Source of the DNA: a bacterium
Lineage (GTDB): Bacteria > CLD3 > SB21
DNA length: 64,000 bases
Assembly: GCA_019695335.1 (NCBI GenBank)
Contig: JAIBAF010000008.1
Location: forward strand, 19,048 to 83,047
Reading direction: 5' to 3'
How positions within the stretch are numbered: position 1 is the first letter of the stretch; every line of letters begins with the position of its first letter. A program made the position numbers and the translations under genes. The notes below the pieces were generated by a model, which made no database searches, was not told the DNA's origin, and was given only the letters and a program-made list of their open reading frames with translations. Positions 53,379 through 61,607 of this stretch are shown here, piece after piece.

Positions 53379-53843
53379 TTAATACGTGCGGTTGGCCTGC
53401 AATTCGATCAACTGGAAGCGCATAGCTTCGAAGCGGTTGTGGATGACGTGGGCGAAACGTTTGAGAATTTCGTATCCGAGTTCATAGTCTTTTTCGCAAT
53501 GCTGGCGAATACACTTGGCGTCGAGTTGAATCGCCCGGGTCATTTCCGTTGCACGCGCATCAAAATGGGAAGTATACGGCGCAAATTGCCACGACCATCC
53601 AAGCAATTCACCGCTGCCGATCGTCTGAATATGCACGCTTCCTCCCTCCGGGGCGTACACTTCCAACGACACTTTGCCCTGTCGAAGGAGATAAAATGAG
53701 TTCGCCGTTTCGCCCTCCCGAAAGATAAAATCACCGGCATCAAATTTGACATTGGATGCACAGCCGACAATAATTTCAGTCAAACGCGGCGACATGCCTT
53801 CTAAGAACGGGTGCGCGCGTAAATAGGACAATAATGATTCCAT
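53379..53843 (-). CDS. Cyclic nucleotide-binding domain protein
   Basis: A 154-residue protein comprising little more than a CRP-like cyclic nucleotide-binding fold. Features include FLEGMSPRLTEIIV, FDAGDFIFREGETANSFYLLRQGKVSLEV, and the phosphate-cassette-like region IGSGELLGWSWQFAPYTSHFDARA. The terminal helices (CIRQHCEKDYELGYEILKRF) resemble the CRP dimer helix, but no helix-turn-helix DNA-binding domain follows. The ATG at 53843 has GGAGG seven bases upstream, ruling out a longer start. It may act as a protein-level switch. It is divergent from the Lia-like module across a 333-base gap. Confidence 0.88.
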   Translation of the reverse strand: MESLLSYLRAHPFLEGMSPRLTEIIVGCASNVKFDAGDFIFREGETANSFYLLRQGKVSLEVYAPEGGSVHIQTIGSGELLGWSWQFAPYTSHFDARATEMTRAIQLDAKCIRQHCEKDYELGYEILKRFAHVIHNRFEAMRFQLIELQANRTY

Positions 53844-54176
53844 ACAATCGCCTCCGCAAAATTCACAATTCCAATCATAATAAATATTAAAATACCAACT
53901 GACTACGATATTGGTCATTAAAAAACATGACGTGTGGCTTTTTGAATTGAAATGACCGAATATTATTTACACATTAGAAATAGAGCAAACTTTTATCGGA
54001 GTTAACTAAAAGACCGGAATCAGGATAACTTATTAATAAATGATTGAAAATAAAGTGTCGCTCCAAGCAACTGCACCGCTATTCACCGACAAAAATACGC
54101 TATTAGCCGAAAATCGTTACGATTTTTTGAATTCATGCTGTATGTTAACCCCGTGATTAAAAACACGGAGGCTTGT
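53844..54176. other. Divergent intergenic region upstream of the Lia-like module
   Basis: No gene is seen. A small hairpin of AAAATCG/CGATTTT with a TTA loop (54110-54126) followed by T residues resembles a weak terminator. The last 30 bases before the DUF5668 gene contain a strong GGAGG. I could not find a convincing -35/-10 pair for either side; the region is AT-rich and should hold promoters for both the cyclic-nucleotide-binding gene and the membrane-protein/two-component operon. Confidence 0.4.
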
Positions 54177-54554
54177 ATGACATGTCGTTCTAATTATCAT
54201 CGCCGGGGCGGGTATTTATGGGGAATTCTCCTCATTGCCACCGGCATATTATTTTTGATGGATAACTTTAACTGGATCGAAACGGGGCCTTATTGGAGTT
54301 ATTGGCCGTTTTTGTTGGTGGTTTTCGGAATCAACAAAATCATAGGCTTTGAAAAGCCGGGCCACATAGCCGACGGTGTTGGCCTGATCGGTTGGGGCTT
54401 ATGGCTTTACGCATGTATCGAACATGTCTGGGGTATGTCATTTTTAAGTTCATGGCCGCTCGTACTGATCGGCATCGGATTAAATATTATTTTGAAAAGC
54501 GTTTTAAAACTGGCGATGCGCCCGAAGGAGAACTATGAGTCGTCATCATTCTAA
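54177..54554 (+). CDS. Small membrane protein, LiaF transmembrane (DUF5668)-like
   Basis: A 125-residue inner-membrane protein with four hydrophobic helices. GGYLWGILLIATGILFLMDN, then YWPFLLVVFGINKI and SSWPLVLIGIGLNIILKS are the repeated WPLxLIxxGx(N/K)xI pattern of the DUF5668/LiaI-LiaF transmembrane region. The ATG at 54177 is set by CGGAGG. The next gene has the same kind of helices and overlaps by 20 bases, so the two look like a duplicated pair in one operon. LiaF-type proteins restrain cell-envelope stress kinases in Firmicutes; that role here is inference. Confidence 0.8.
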   Translation: MTCRSNYHRRGGYLWGILLIATGILFLMDNFNWIETGPYWSYWPFLLVVFGINKIIGFEKPGHIADGVGLIGWGLWLYACIEHVWGMSFLSSWPLVLIGIGLNIILKSVLKLAMRPKENYESSSF

Positions 54555-55227
54555 ATTTACATCCCAGCTATGGGTTGGCGCCTTGGCTATTGCCATTGGT
54601 TTGGTTTTTTTACTGGATAATTTTGGATTAGTTGAAGCACGAAATATTATGCGATTTTGGCCATCGATTTTTATCGTCATCGGTGCCGTCAAAATCGTTC
54701 AGGGACGAAGCGTTCCTTCATATTTTGTAGGCGGTGTTTTTATAGCCATTGGCTCTATGATGATCGCCCATAAGCTGGGATTGATCTACTTTCGACTGCG
54801 CGACTGGTGGCCGGTATTCCTGATTGTCATCGGTATCGCCGTACTGATCAAAGCCTGGTATCGCCGGCTGCCACAAGGCGCATCCGAAATTACGGATCAA
54901 TCCGATACGATTAATGCGATGGCCATTCTCGGCGGCTACCGGCATCGTGACGATTCACAAAACTTCCTAGGCGGCGAAGTGACATCGGTCATGGGAGGCG
55001 TCGAGCTCGATCTGAGACATGCGTCGATTCAAAATGAAGCCGCGCTCGATTTTTTTGTGCTATGGGGCGGCGTGGAACTTAAAGTTCCTGCGGACTGGCA
55101 AGTGGTCGTACAAAGCGTTCCGATTCTAGGCGGCGTGGACGATCGGAGCTATGCCGCGCCCGGTTCCAATAAGAAGCTGCTTATTAAAGGAATGGTTCTC
55201 ATGGGCGGAATAGAAATCAAAAATTAA
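54535..55227 (+). CDS. LiaF-like membrane protein (YvqF-type C-terminal domain)
   Basis: A 230-residue protein. Four hydrophobic helices (LWVGALAIAIGLVFLLDN, FWPSIFIVIGAVKIV, VGGVFIAIGSMMIAH, DWWPVFLIVIGIAVLIK) match the LiaF transmembrane region; the C-terminal ~110 residues (AILGGYRHRDDSQNFLGGE, VMGGVELDLRHASI, LWGGVELKVPADWQV, VPILGGVDDRS) form the beta-helical cell-wall-antibiotic-response domain (PF09922 type) with its repeated GG(V/I) turns. GAAGGAG precedes the ATG. It lies directly upstream of a LytS-type kinase, six bases away, and probably modulates it. Confidence 0.85.
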   Translation: MSRHHSKFTSQLWVGALAIAIGLVFLLDNFGLVEARNIMRFWPSIFIVIGAVKIVQGRSVPSYFVGGVFIAIGSMMIAHKLGLIYFRLRDWWPVFLIVIGIAVLIKAWYRRLPQGASEITDQSDTINAMAILGGYRHRDDSQNFLGGEVTSVMGGVELDLRHASIQNEAALDFFVLWGGVELKVPADWQVVVQSVPILGGVDDRSYAAPGSNKKLLIKGMVLMGGIEIKN

Positions 55228-55233
55228 TGTAAT

Positions 55234-56286
55234 ATGCACCCGATATTATCCGATAAAAAACGATTAATGCTCTATCTCCTGGTCTGGATAGGCCTGAGCT
55301 CACTCGTCACGATGTTGATCCGGTTTGCCGACGAATCGCCATGGATCAATGCCGCGACATTTGCAGCGCCATTGACTATGATGTTTGGATTCGTCAATTT
55401 ATCGGCGTATTACATTTGCCGTGCGTTCCCGCTGGGCAAATTGAAATTTATTTACCTGATCATCCTTCTTTCAGGCGTCGCTAAGCTGACCACGATTATC
55501 TGGATTGTTATTGCACAGGGATGGAACATTGTATTGCAATCGCTCGATCTGGCTGTTCCTCTGCACACCGCCGCGCTGATGATTTTGTATGCCGTCGGCA
55601 TGACGTTTTATTTATTATCTCTGGCCGGACATTACCTTATCATCACGTTCGAACAGGCTCAAAAGTCTGAACGTCGTGAATTCGAAAGCCAGATCTTTGC
55701 GCGCGAGGCGGAACTCCGTATGTTGCGTGCTCAGATCGATCCGCATTTCATTTTTAATAGTCTTAATTCGATCAGTGCATTAACGACGAACGATCCGGCC
55801 GGCGCACGAAAGATGACATTGCTTCTCGCCGATTTTTTACGGCAAAGTTTGAAATTAGCCCACGAACGTACGATACCTTTGGAAGAAGAATGGCGCTTAT
55901 GTTTTAATTTTCTGGAAATTGAAAAAATTCGTTTCGGAACTCGCCTGAAAGTCGAATCGCGGCTTGATGATAAATCAGGGCGTTGTATGGTACCACCGAT
56001 GCTATTACAGCCGCTTGTGGAAAATGCTCTCAAGCACGGCATTGGCCAAACAATTGACGGCGGCACGATTGTCATCGAAGCCAAGCGTCATGACCGTCAA
56101 TTGCATCTTTCGGTGGAAAACCCTGTCGATGATGCGCCGGTTGCGAAGAAAACCGGAATCGGATTGGCCAATATCCAAAGCCGCTTGAAGGCGATGTACG
56201 GCTCGGACGCCAATTTCAGATCGCAGACCAACGATCATAAATATCGTGCGGAAATTATTTTGCCTGCGGAGGAAAATCATGGATAA
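55234..56286 (+). CDS. LytS/YehU-family sensor histidine kinase
   Basis: A 350-residue membrane kinase. Four membrane helices fill residues 10-137. The His_kinase domain (PF06580) has LRAQIDPHFIFNSLNSISAL with the phosphorylated His171, and the ATPase domain has PLVENALKHGI (N box) and GIGLANIQSRLKAMYG (G box). This type lacks a periplasmic sensor domain and often senses envelope state through its helices or a partner. It overlaps the LytTR regulator gene by 8 bases, so they form a pair. Confidence 0.93.
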   Translation: MHPILSDKKRLMLYLLVWIGLSSLVTMLIRFADESPWINAATFAAPLTMMFGFVNLSAYYICRAFPLGKLKFIYLIILLSGVAKLTTIIWIVIAQGWNIVLQSLDLAVPLHTAALMILYAVGMTFYLLSLAGHYLIITFEQAQKSERREFESQIFAREAELRMLRAQIDPHFIFNSLNSISALTTNDPAGARKMTLLLADFLRQSLKLAHERTIPLEEEWRLCFNFLEIEKIRFGTRLKVESRLDDKSGRCMVPPMLLQPLVENALKHGIGQTIDGGTIVIEAKRHDRQLHLSVENPVDDAPVAKKTGIGLANIQSRLKAMYGSDANFRSQTNDHKYRAEIILPAEENHG

Positions 56287-57007
56287 ACGTTTTTCAGCGC
56301 TGATCGTTGACGATGAGATGCTGGCACGCCAAATGATTCGCGAATATCTTCAGAAATATTCTCATATAGATACGATTGCCGAAGCGGCCAACGGATTCGA
56401 AGCGGTCAAAATGATCGCCGAACTTCGTCCTGATTTGATTTTCCTCGATATTCAGATGCCAAAACTCAATGGATTTGAAGTATTGGAACTGGCCGAACGC
56501 CGAACGGGCGTTATTTTCGTTACGGCCTACGATCAATTTGCGCTCAAGGCGTTCGAAATTCATGCTCTCGATTACCTGCTCAAGCCGTTCAGTGAGCAAC
56601 GTTTCGACGAGGCTTTGAAACATGCGCTTGAACATCTCGGCGATGAACTGCCGGCAGACATTGTCCAAAAACCGGCTAACGAATTTCTCGAACGCATATT
56701 GATCCGTGAAGGAACAAAAGTACACGTGATCCCGGTAGATACGATCGATTTTATCGAAGCACAGGATGATTATGTTCAAATCGTTGCCGACGGTAAATCG
56801 TATCTCAAACAACAAGCTTTGAGCGAATTGGAATCGCAATTACCGCTTGCGCAATTTGTCCGGATTCACCGCTCATACATCGTCAATATCGAACGCATCG
56901 GCGGAATCGAATTGTATGCTAAAGACAGCCGGATTGCCACGTTGAAAAACGGTAAACAGATTCCCATCAGTCGCAGCGGGTATCAAAAAATAAAGAAAAT
57001 TATGTAG
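56279..57007 (+). CDS. LytTR-family response regulator
   Basis: A 242-residue DNA-binding regulator. The receiver domain has Asp11/Asp12 in LIVDDEM, the phospho-acceptor Asp57 in LIFLDIQMPKLNGF, and the signalling T/K in VTAYDQF and LLKPF. The LytTR domain spans about 140-242 (DTIDFIEAQDDYVQIVADG, FVRIHRSYIVNIERI, IPISRSGYQKIKKIM). The ATG at 56279 has GCGGAGGA upstream and overlaps the kinase gene. Its likely targets are its own operon and the exporter genes that follow after 139 bases. Confidence 0.95.
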   Translation: MDKRFSALIVDDEMLARQMIREYLQKYSHIDTIAEAANGFEAVKMIAELRPDLIFLDIQMPKLNGFEVLELAERRTGVIFVTAYDQFALKAFEIHALDYLLKPFSEQRFDEALKHALEHLGDELPADIVQKPANEFLERILIREGTKVHVIPVDTIDFIEAQDDYVQIVADGKSYLKQQALSELESQLPLAQFVRIHRSYIVNIERIGGIELYAKDSRIATLKNGKQIPISRSGYQKIKKIM

Positions 57008-57079
57008 CAATCGCGAAGGGAATTATTGATTGAATTTGTTGCTGAAATGATTATTTTTTTAGTTCCAAGCATAAACTAC

Positions 57080-57095
57080 TGACATAAGGCTGTCA
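57080..57095. promoter_or_regulatory. Inverted repeat upstream of the exporter operon
   Basis: TGACA and TGTCA are separated by six bases, about 50 bases before the adaptor gene start, in the gap after the LytTR regulator gene. It could be an operator, but five-base arms are common by chance and LytTR sites are usually direct repeats. A TATAAC (57120-57125) may be a -10 box, without a good -35. Confidence 0.2.
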
Positions 57096-57146
57096 TTCTC
57101 AGGCTTATATTCATTAAAGTATAACATAAGACAGGTGTTTCAAATT

Positions 57147-58388
57147 ATGGCTTCCGAAGCAGAAAAAGTCGATCTCACATCACTGAAAATCAATCGCACC
57201 GCTCCGGTACAAAACCCGGGTGACGGCAGCGGAAAAACAAAATGGATTGTAATTACAATAGCCGCCATTGCGGCGATCGTGTTGATCGTAATGTTTCTAC
57301 CTTCGTTCGGCTCGACAAAAAAGATTACAACCGTTCAGGCGACGCTGACGTTCTCATCGCAAGCCAACGCGATTTTAACCGCCAGCGGATACATCGTGCC
57401 TCAGCGTCAGGCGGCGGTGGCCTCAAAAGGAACGGGACGTCTGGTGTTCCTGGCCGTCGAAGAAGGCGATCACGTTAAAAAAGGCGACGTCATCGCGCGG
57501 CTTGAAAGCGCTGACGTCGAAGCGCAGCTTAACCAAAACCGCGCCAATCTTGACGCCGGTAAAGCGCAACTCGAACAAGCCAAGGCTGAATTGAATAAAT
57601 CTAAAAAAGAATTCGATCGTAACGAAAACTTATGGAAAAGCAAAGTGATCACCGATTCGGAGTACGACATCGTCAAAGCCGCGTACGAGTCCGGCATCGC
57701 CGTAGTCAATTCCGCTCAAGCCAATGTGGCTGCGCTCGAAGCAACCGTGCGGGCTGCTGAAGTAGGAATTGAAAACACGGTCATTCGCGCTCCGTTCGAC
57801 GGAACGGTACTGACAAAAAATGCCGATGTCGGTGAAATTGTCGCACCTTTTGCCGCCGGCGCTAATTCCCGCGGCAACGTGGTCACGATCGCCGACATGG
57901 CTTCACTGCAATTGGAAGCGGACGTGTCGGAATCCAATATTGATCGCATCAAACTCAATCAGCCGTGCGAAATCGTTCTCGATGCTTTTCCCGAAAGACG
58001 TTATCGCGGCATCGTCTGGAAAATTGTTCCGACGGCTGATCGCGCCAAAGCTACTATTCTGACTAAAATAAAATTTCTGGAGATCGACAGTAAAGTTTTA
58101 CCGGAAATGAGCGCCAAGGTTACTTTCCTTGCCGAAGCTCTGCCTGATTCTGCCGTTAATCAACTTCCCAAATTGACCATTCCTGTCTCGACGGTCGTCA
58201 ATAAAAACGGAAAACGTTCTGTATTCCTCGTTCAGGACAATCGTGTAAAAGAAATTGCGATCGAAGTGAGCGGAATGGTTGGCGAAAGAATGGAAGTAAC
58301 GCAGGGACTCGTATCGGGCGATAAATTAGTTGACCGGCCTTCGGCCGATCTTCACGACGGCGACAAAGTTGAAATTGAAAAAAAATAA
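57147..58388 (+). CDS. Periplasmic adaptor (membrane fusion) subunit of MacAB-like exporter
   Basis: A 413-residue adaptor anchored by an N-terminal helix (WIVITIAAIAAIVLIVMFL at about 33-51). The HlyD-type architecture is clear: lipoyl halves around SGYIVPQRQAAVASKGTG and EEGDHVKKGDVIARLES, a coiled-coil hairpin of Ala/Gln/Lys-rich sequence (about 125-205), VIRAPFDGTVLTKNADVGEIV, and beta-barrel sequence EADVSESNIDRI. It would link inner-membrane permeases with an outer-membrane channel; no TolC-like gene is in the window. The ATG at 57147 is preferred; a GTG four codons earlier is open. Confidence 0.92.
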   Translation: MASEAEKVDLTSLKINRTAPVQNPGDGSGKTKWIVITIAAIAAIVLIVMFLPSFGSTKKITTVQATLTFSSQANAILTASGYIVPQRQAAVASKGTGRLVFLAVEEGDHVKKGDVIARLESADVEAQLNQNRANLDAGKAQLEQAKAELNKSKKEFDRNENLWKSKVITDSEYDIVKAAYESGIAVVNSAQANVAALEATVRAAEVGIENTVIRAPFDGTVLTKNADVGEIVAPFAAGANSRGNVVTIADMASLQLEADVSESNIDRIKLNQPCEIVLDAFPERRYRGIVWKIVPTADRAKATILTKIKFLEIDSKVLPEMSAKVTFLAEALPDSAVNQLPKLTIPVSTVVNKNGKRSVFLVQDNRVKEIAIEVSGMVGERMEVTQGLVSGDKLVDRPSADLHDGDKVEIEKK

Positions 58389-58430
58389 TAAAGAAAATCC
58401 AATGTATATTAATTAAAGGAGTACCATCGT

Positions 58431-59102
58431 ATGCCTGCTATTGTTGAGATACAAAACCTTTCGAAATCTTATAAACGGGATAGTATGAATATTCCCGTAC
58501 TTGAAAATATTAATTTGAATATTCCCGAAGGAGAGTTCCTGGCTCTTATGGGACCTTCAGGTTCCGGTAAATCGACGCTTCTGAATATGATTGCCGGCAT
58601 TGACCGCCCGACGACCGGCCAAGTGGTTGTCGCCGGAACCAATCTCGCCGCTCTTAATGAATCCGGCCTTGCCAAATGGCGTTCGAATCACGTCGGATTT
58701 ATTTTTCAATTTTATAATCTTATGCCGGTACTGACGGCCTATGAAAACGTTGAATTACCGTTGCATTTAACGAGCCTTTCCAAGAAAGAGCGCGATGCGC
58801 ATGTACGAAAAGTTCTGGAAATCGTCGGCCTGAGCGACCGTTTGCATCATTATCCCAACCAACTTTCCGGCGGTCAGCAACAGCGCGTGGCTATTGCTCG
58901 CGCCATTGTCACCGATCCGACGCTGATCGTAGCCGACGAACCTACGGGCGATCTCGACCGTAAATCGGCTGAAGAAATCATGATCCTGTTGTCCCGTTTG
59001 AATCAAGAGTTGAAAAAAACAATCGTGATGGTTACACACGATCCGAATGCAGCCGAAAAAGCCCATACCAAACGTCAGTTGGATAAGGGTACTCTGAATT
59101 AA
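58431..59102 (+). CDS. ABC transporter ATP-binding protein (MacB/LolD type)
   Basis: A 223-residue ATPase with Walker [10 protein letters not shown] at 41-49, the Q-loop [10 protein letters not shown], signature LSGGQQQR at 145-152, Walker [13 protein letters not shown] and the H-loop VMVTHDP. The short length and close similarity in motif spacing to LolD/MacB place it in the MacB-FtsE group that drives type VII ABC machines. AAAGGAG lies before the ATG. It lies between the adaptor gene and two permease genes. Confidence 0.96.
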   Translation: MPAIVEIQNLSKSYKRDSMNIPVLENINLNIPEGEFLALMGPSGSGKSTLLNMIAGIDRPTTGQVVVAGTNLAALNESGLAKWRSNHVGFIFQFYNLMPVLTAYENVELPLHLTSLSKKERDAHVRKVLEIVGLSDRLHHYPNQLSGGQQQRVAIARAIVTDPTLIVADEPTGDLDRKSAEEIMILLSRLNQELKKTIVMVTHDPNAAEKAHTKRQLDKGTLN

Positions 59103-59130
59103 TTGAAAATCGAAAATTAAGGACAAATCT

Positions 59131-60288
59131 ATGATTGTAAAACTTTTGATAAAAAATTCGCTGCGGCACAAATTGCGTACGACGCTGACCGTTTTGGGAA
59201 TTGGTGTCGCCGTGGGCGCATTTGGATTGTTGCGCACGGTTATTACTTCGTGGTACGCCAGTGTCGAGGTAGCCGCAGCCGATCGTTTGATAGCACGTCA
59301 AGCCGTGTCATTTATTTTTCCATTACCTTATGCTTATCGCGATAAAATTGAAAAAGTTCCGGGCGTCGAAAAAGTAACTTACCTGAATTGGTTTCAGGGC
59401 GTTTACATTGATAAAGATCAATTTTTTCCACGAATGGCCTGCGATGCCAACACGCTTTTTGACGTCTATCCGGAATTCATCGTTTCAAAAGAAGAGCTGG
59501 AAGCGTTCAAAAAAGAACGTAACGCTTGCGTCCTCGGACAAGACATTGCCAATAAATACGGATTAAAAATCGGCGATATGATGAATATCGACGGCGATAT
59601 TTATCCCGGGCAATGGCAATTCGTAGTGCGAGCCATATACAAACCGAGGACGCCGACCGTAGACGGCACTCAAATGTTTTTTCATTGGGAATATTTAGAT
59701 GAACGAATGAAACAAGACGCTCCGGTACGCGCCGGACAAGTCGGTTGGTACGCTGTTAAAATTAAAAACCCGGATGACGCCGCGATGATATCGGAACAAA
59801 TTGACGCCTTGTTTGCCAATTCTTCATCAGAAACCAAAACGGAAACAGAAAAAGCGTTCCAAAATAGTTTCCTGAAAGCCTATAGCGCTATTATTACGGC
59901 AATCAACATCATGGCGATTCTGATCATCGGCGTAATTCTGCTCGTATTGGCTAACACGATGATCATGTCTGCTCGTGAACGCAGTTCGGAATATGCCGTT
60001 ATGAAAACGCTCGGCTTCACCGGTAAACACTTATTCGGACTTGTCACGGGTGAATCTATTTTGATCGGCATAATTGGCGGCGTTGCCGGATACTTTTTAA
60101 CGATTTTCTTTGTGAACGGCTTTTCAGCCGTAGTTCCTAAAAATTATTTCCCGGTCTTCGTTCTGGAAGACATTACTATGATTCAGGAATTTGGTTTCGC
60201 GATCATTGTCGGATTAATTGCCGGCATTATTCCGGTATACCACACGATCAAAACATCAATTATCGACGGTTTCCGTCACATTGGATAA
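59131..60288 (+). CDS. ABC transporter permease (MacB/FtsX family)
   Basis: A 385-residue permease with the MacB topology: one helix near the N-terminus (LRTTLTVLGIGVAVGAFGLL), a periplasmic MacB_PCD domain of about 230 residues (RACGxxx-like FFPRMACDANTLFDVYPEF), and three C-terminal helices in the FtsX domain (INIMAILIIGVILLVLANTM, SSEYAVMKTLGFTGKHLF, IIVGLIAGIIPVYHTIK). ATPase is supplied by the preceding gene. It is the first of two different permease genes, suggesting a heterodimer. Confidence 0.93.
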   Translation: MIVKLLIKNSLRHKLRTTLTVLGIGVAVGAFGLLRTVITSWYASVEVAAADRLIARQAVSFIFPLPYAYRDKIEKVPGVEKVTYLNWFQGVYIDKDQFFPRMACDANTLFDVYPEFIVSKEELEAFKKERNACVLGQDIANKYGLKIGDMMNIDGDIYPGQWQFVVRAIYKPRTPTVDGTQMFFHWEYLDERMKQDAPVRAGQVGWYAVKIKNPDDAAMISEQIDALFANSSSETKTETEKAFQNSFLKAYSAIITAINIMAILIIGVILLVLANTMIMSARERSSEYAVMKTLGFTGKHLFGLVTGESILIGIIGGVAGYFLTIFFVNGFSAVVPKNYFPVFVLEDITMIQEFGFAIIVGLIAGIIPVYHTIKTSIIDGFRHIG

Positions 60289-60299
60289 GGAATACGACT

Positions 60300-61499
60300 A
60301 TGCAATCTATTATTAAATTTCTCATGCCGGCAGTTCCGTTCCAATATATGCTCGGCAGCTTCAAACGACGCCGATTGACCATGATCATTACCATGGGCGG
60401 TTTTGCGCTTGTTATTTTTGTTTACACCGCCGTTCTCATGATGTCGCATGGCGTCGAGAAAACGCTGGCGACGGGCGGGTCTGAACAAAATGTCGTCGTT
60501 TCGCGCAAATCTTCTCAGGGCGAAATTTCCAGCATCATCGACGGCGATGCGGTGAATGTCATTCTGACACTACCGCAAATTGCAAAAGACGCTAACGGAC
60601 GCACGTTGGCAACGGCAGAACCGGTGGTCGTCATTAATCTTTACAAAAAAGATGACGGCGGAATGAGCAATGTCACCATTCGCGGCGTCGATGAAACGGC
60701 GTTTAAAGTTCGCGCGCACGTTAAAATAACGGACGGCAAAATGTTTGCTCCCGGTTCCAGGGATATCGTCGTCGGTAAAGCCGTTAACAGCGGTTTTGCC
60801 GGTACGAGTATCGGCGAGCGAATTAAAATTGCCAATGATTACTGGACGATTGTCGGCGTAATGTCCGCCGAAGGGTCTGCGTTCGAATCTGAAATCTGGG
60901 GCGATTCCAAACAGCTTCAAGCCGCATTCAATCGCCAAAACACTATTTCCACGATGACTTTCCGTATGACGGATCAAGCTTCTATCGACGAAATTAAAAA
61001 AGCATTTGAATCCGACCGTCGTCTCGTACAGTATGAACCTAAAACGGAAATTAAATTTTATAAAGAACAATCCGAATTGCTCGCGGCATTCCTGAAAGCG
61101 CTGGGAACAGCCGTAACGTTTATTTTTAGTTTTGGAGCTATTATCGGCGCCGTGATCACGATGTATACAGCGGTCGCCAACCGTACAACTGAAATCGGGA
61201 CGCTGCGCGCTTTGGGATTTCGACGCCGAAGCGTTTTGTTCAGCTTTTTGATCGAATCCGTATTTCTCGCTCTTATCGGTGGAGCCGGCGGCGTTGCATT
61301 GGCGGCATTTTTACAATTTTTCTCGATCTCAACGATCAATTTTAATTCATTCGCCGAATTATCGTTTGCATTTTCACTTTCGCCGGAAATCATAATCAAT
61401 GCAATGTTCTTTTCCGTTTTCATGGGCGTCTTCGGCGGATTCTTTCCGTCCATCCGTGCCGCAAGGCTTAAAATCGTCGATGCATTAAGAAATGAATAA
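60300..61499 (+). CDS. ABC transporter permease (MacB/FtsX family), second subunit
   Basis: A 399-residue permease resembling the preceding one in topology: an N-terminal helix (MIITMGGFALVIFVYTAVLM), a MacB_PCD periplasmic domain (GGSEQNVVVSRKSSQGEISS, VNSGFAGTSIGERIKIAND) and FtsX helices (ALGTAVTFIFSFGAIIGAV, RTTEIGTLRALGFRRRSVLF, FFSVFMGVFGGFFPSIRAA). TAAGGA lies before the ATG, and a clear terminator follows its stop. The two permeases with one ATPase and one adaptor form a four-gene exporter; the exported substrate (peptide, lipid, lipoprotein or antibiotic) is unknown. Confidence 0.93.
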   Translation: MQSIIKFLMPAVPFQYMLGSFKRRRLTMIITMGGFALVIFVYTAVLMMSHGVEKTLATGGSEQNVVVSRKSSQGEISSIIDGDAVNVILTLPQIAKDANGRTLATAEPVVVINLYKKDDGGMSNVTIRGVDETAFKVRAHVKITDGKMFAPGSRDIVVGKAVNSGFAGTSIGERIKIANDYWTIVGVMSAEGSAFESEIWGDSKQLQAAFNRQNTISTMTFRMTDQASIDEIKKAFESDRRLVQYEPKTEIKFYKEQSELLAAFLKALGTAVTFIFSFGAIIGAVITMYTAVANRTTEIGTLRALGFRRRSVLFSFLIESVFLALIGGAGGVALAAFLQFFSISTINFNSFAELSFAFSLSPEIIINAMFFSVFMGVFGGFFPSIRAARLKIVDALRNE

Positions 61500-61520
61500 C
61501 TTTACTTTTTAAAGCAATTA

Positions 61521-61558
61521 AAATCCGGTCAACTTTAAAGTTCGCCGGATTTTTTTTT
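61521..61558 (+). terminator. Rho-independent terminator after the exporter operon
   Basis: AATCCGG (61522-61528) pairs with CCGGATT (61545-61551); inside, AACTTTAAAGTT is itself self-complementary and extends the hairpin. A run of nine T residues follows (61550-61558). It lies 22 bases after the second permease stop and marks the end of the exporter operon. The possible TTG start of the AraC gene falls inside its T run, which argues against that start. Confidence 0.8.
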
Positions 61559-61607
61559 GAAACTCCAGCTCAATGAAACCGTATTGGAATCCATTACAAT
61601 TATTCCT

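Noticed and set aside
56294..56839. Antisense frame of 181 codons opposite the LytTR regulator gene
   Set aside because: It mirrors a clearly coding response regulator, has no motif of its own and no ribosome site in a proper place.
59032..59301. Antisense frame across the ATPase-permease junction
   Set aside because: It covers the ends of two supported genes and shows no family similarity.
60570..61070. Antisense frame of 166 codons opposite the second permease gene
   Set aside because: Its composition (Phe/Arg/Asp-rich) is that of a reverse-strand shadow, and the permease is well supported.
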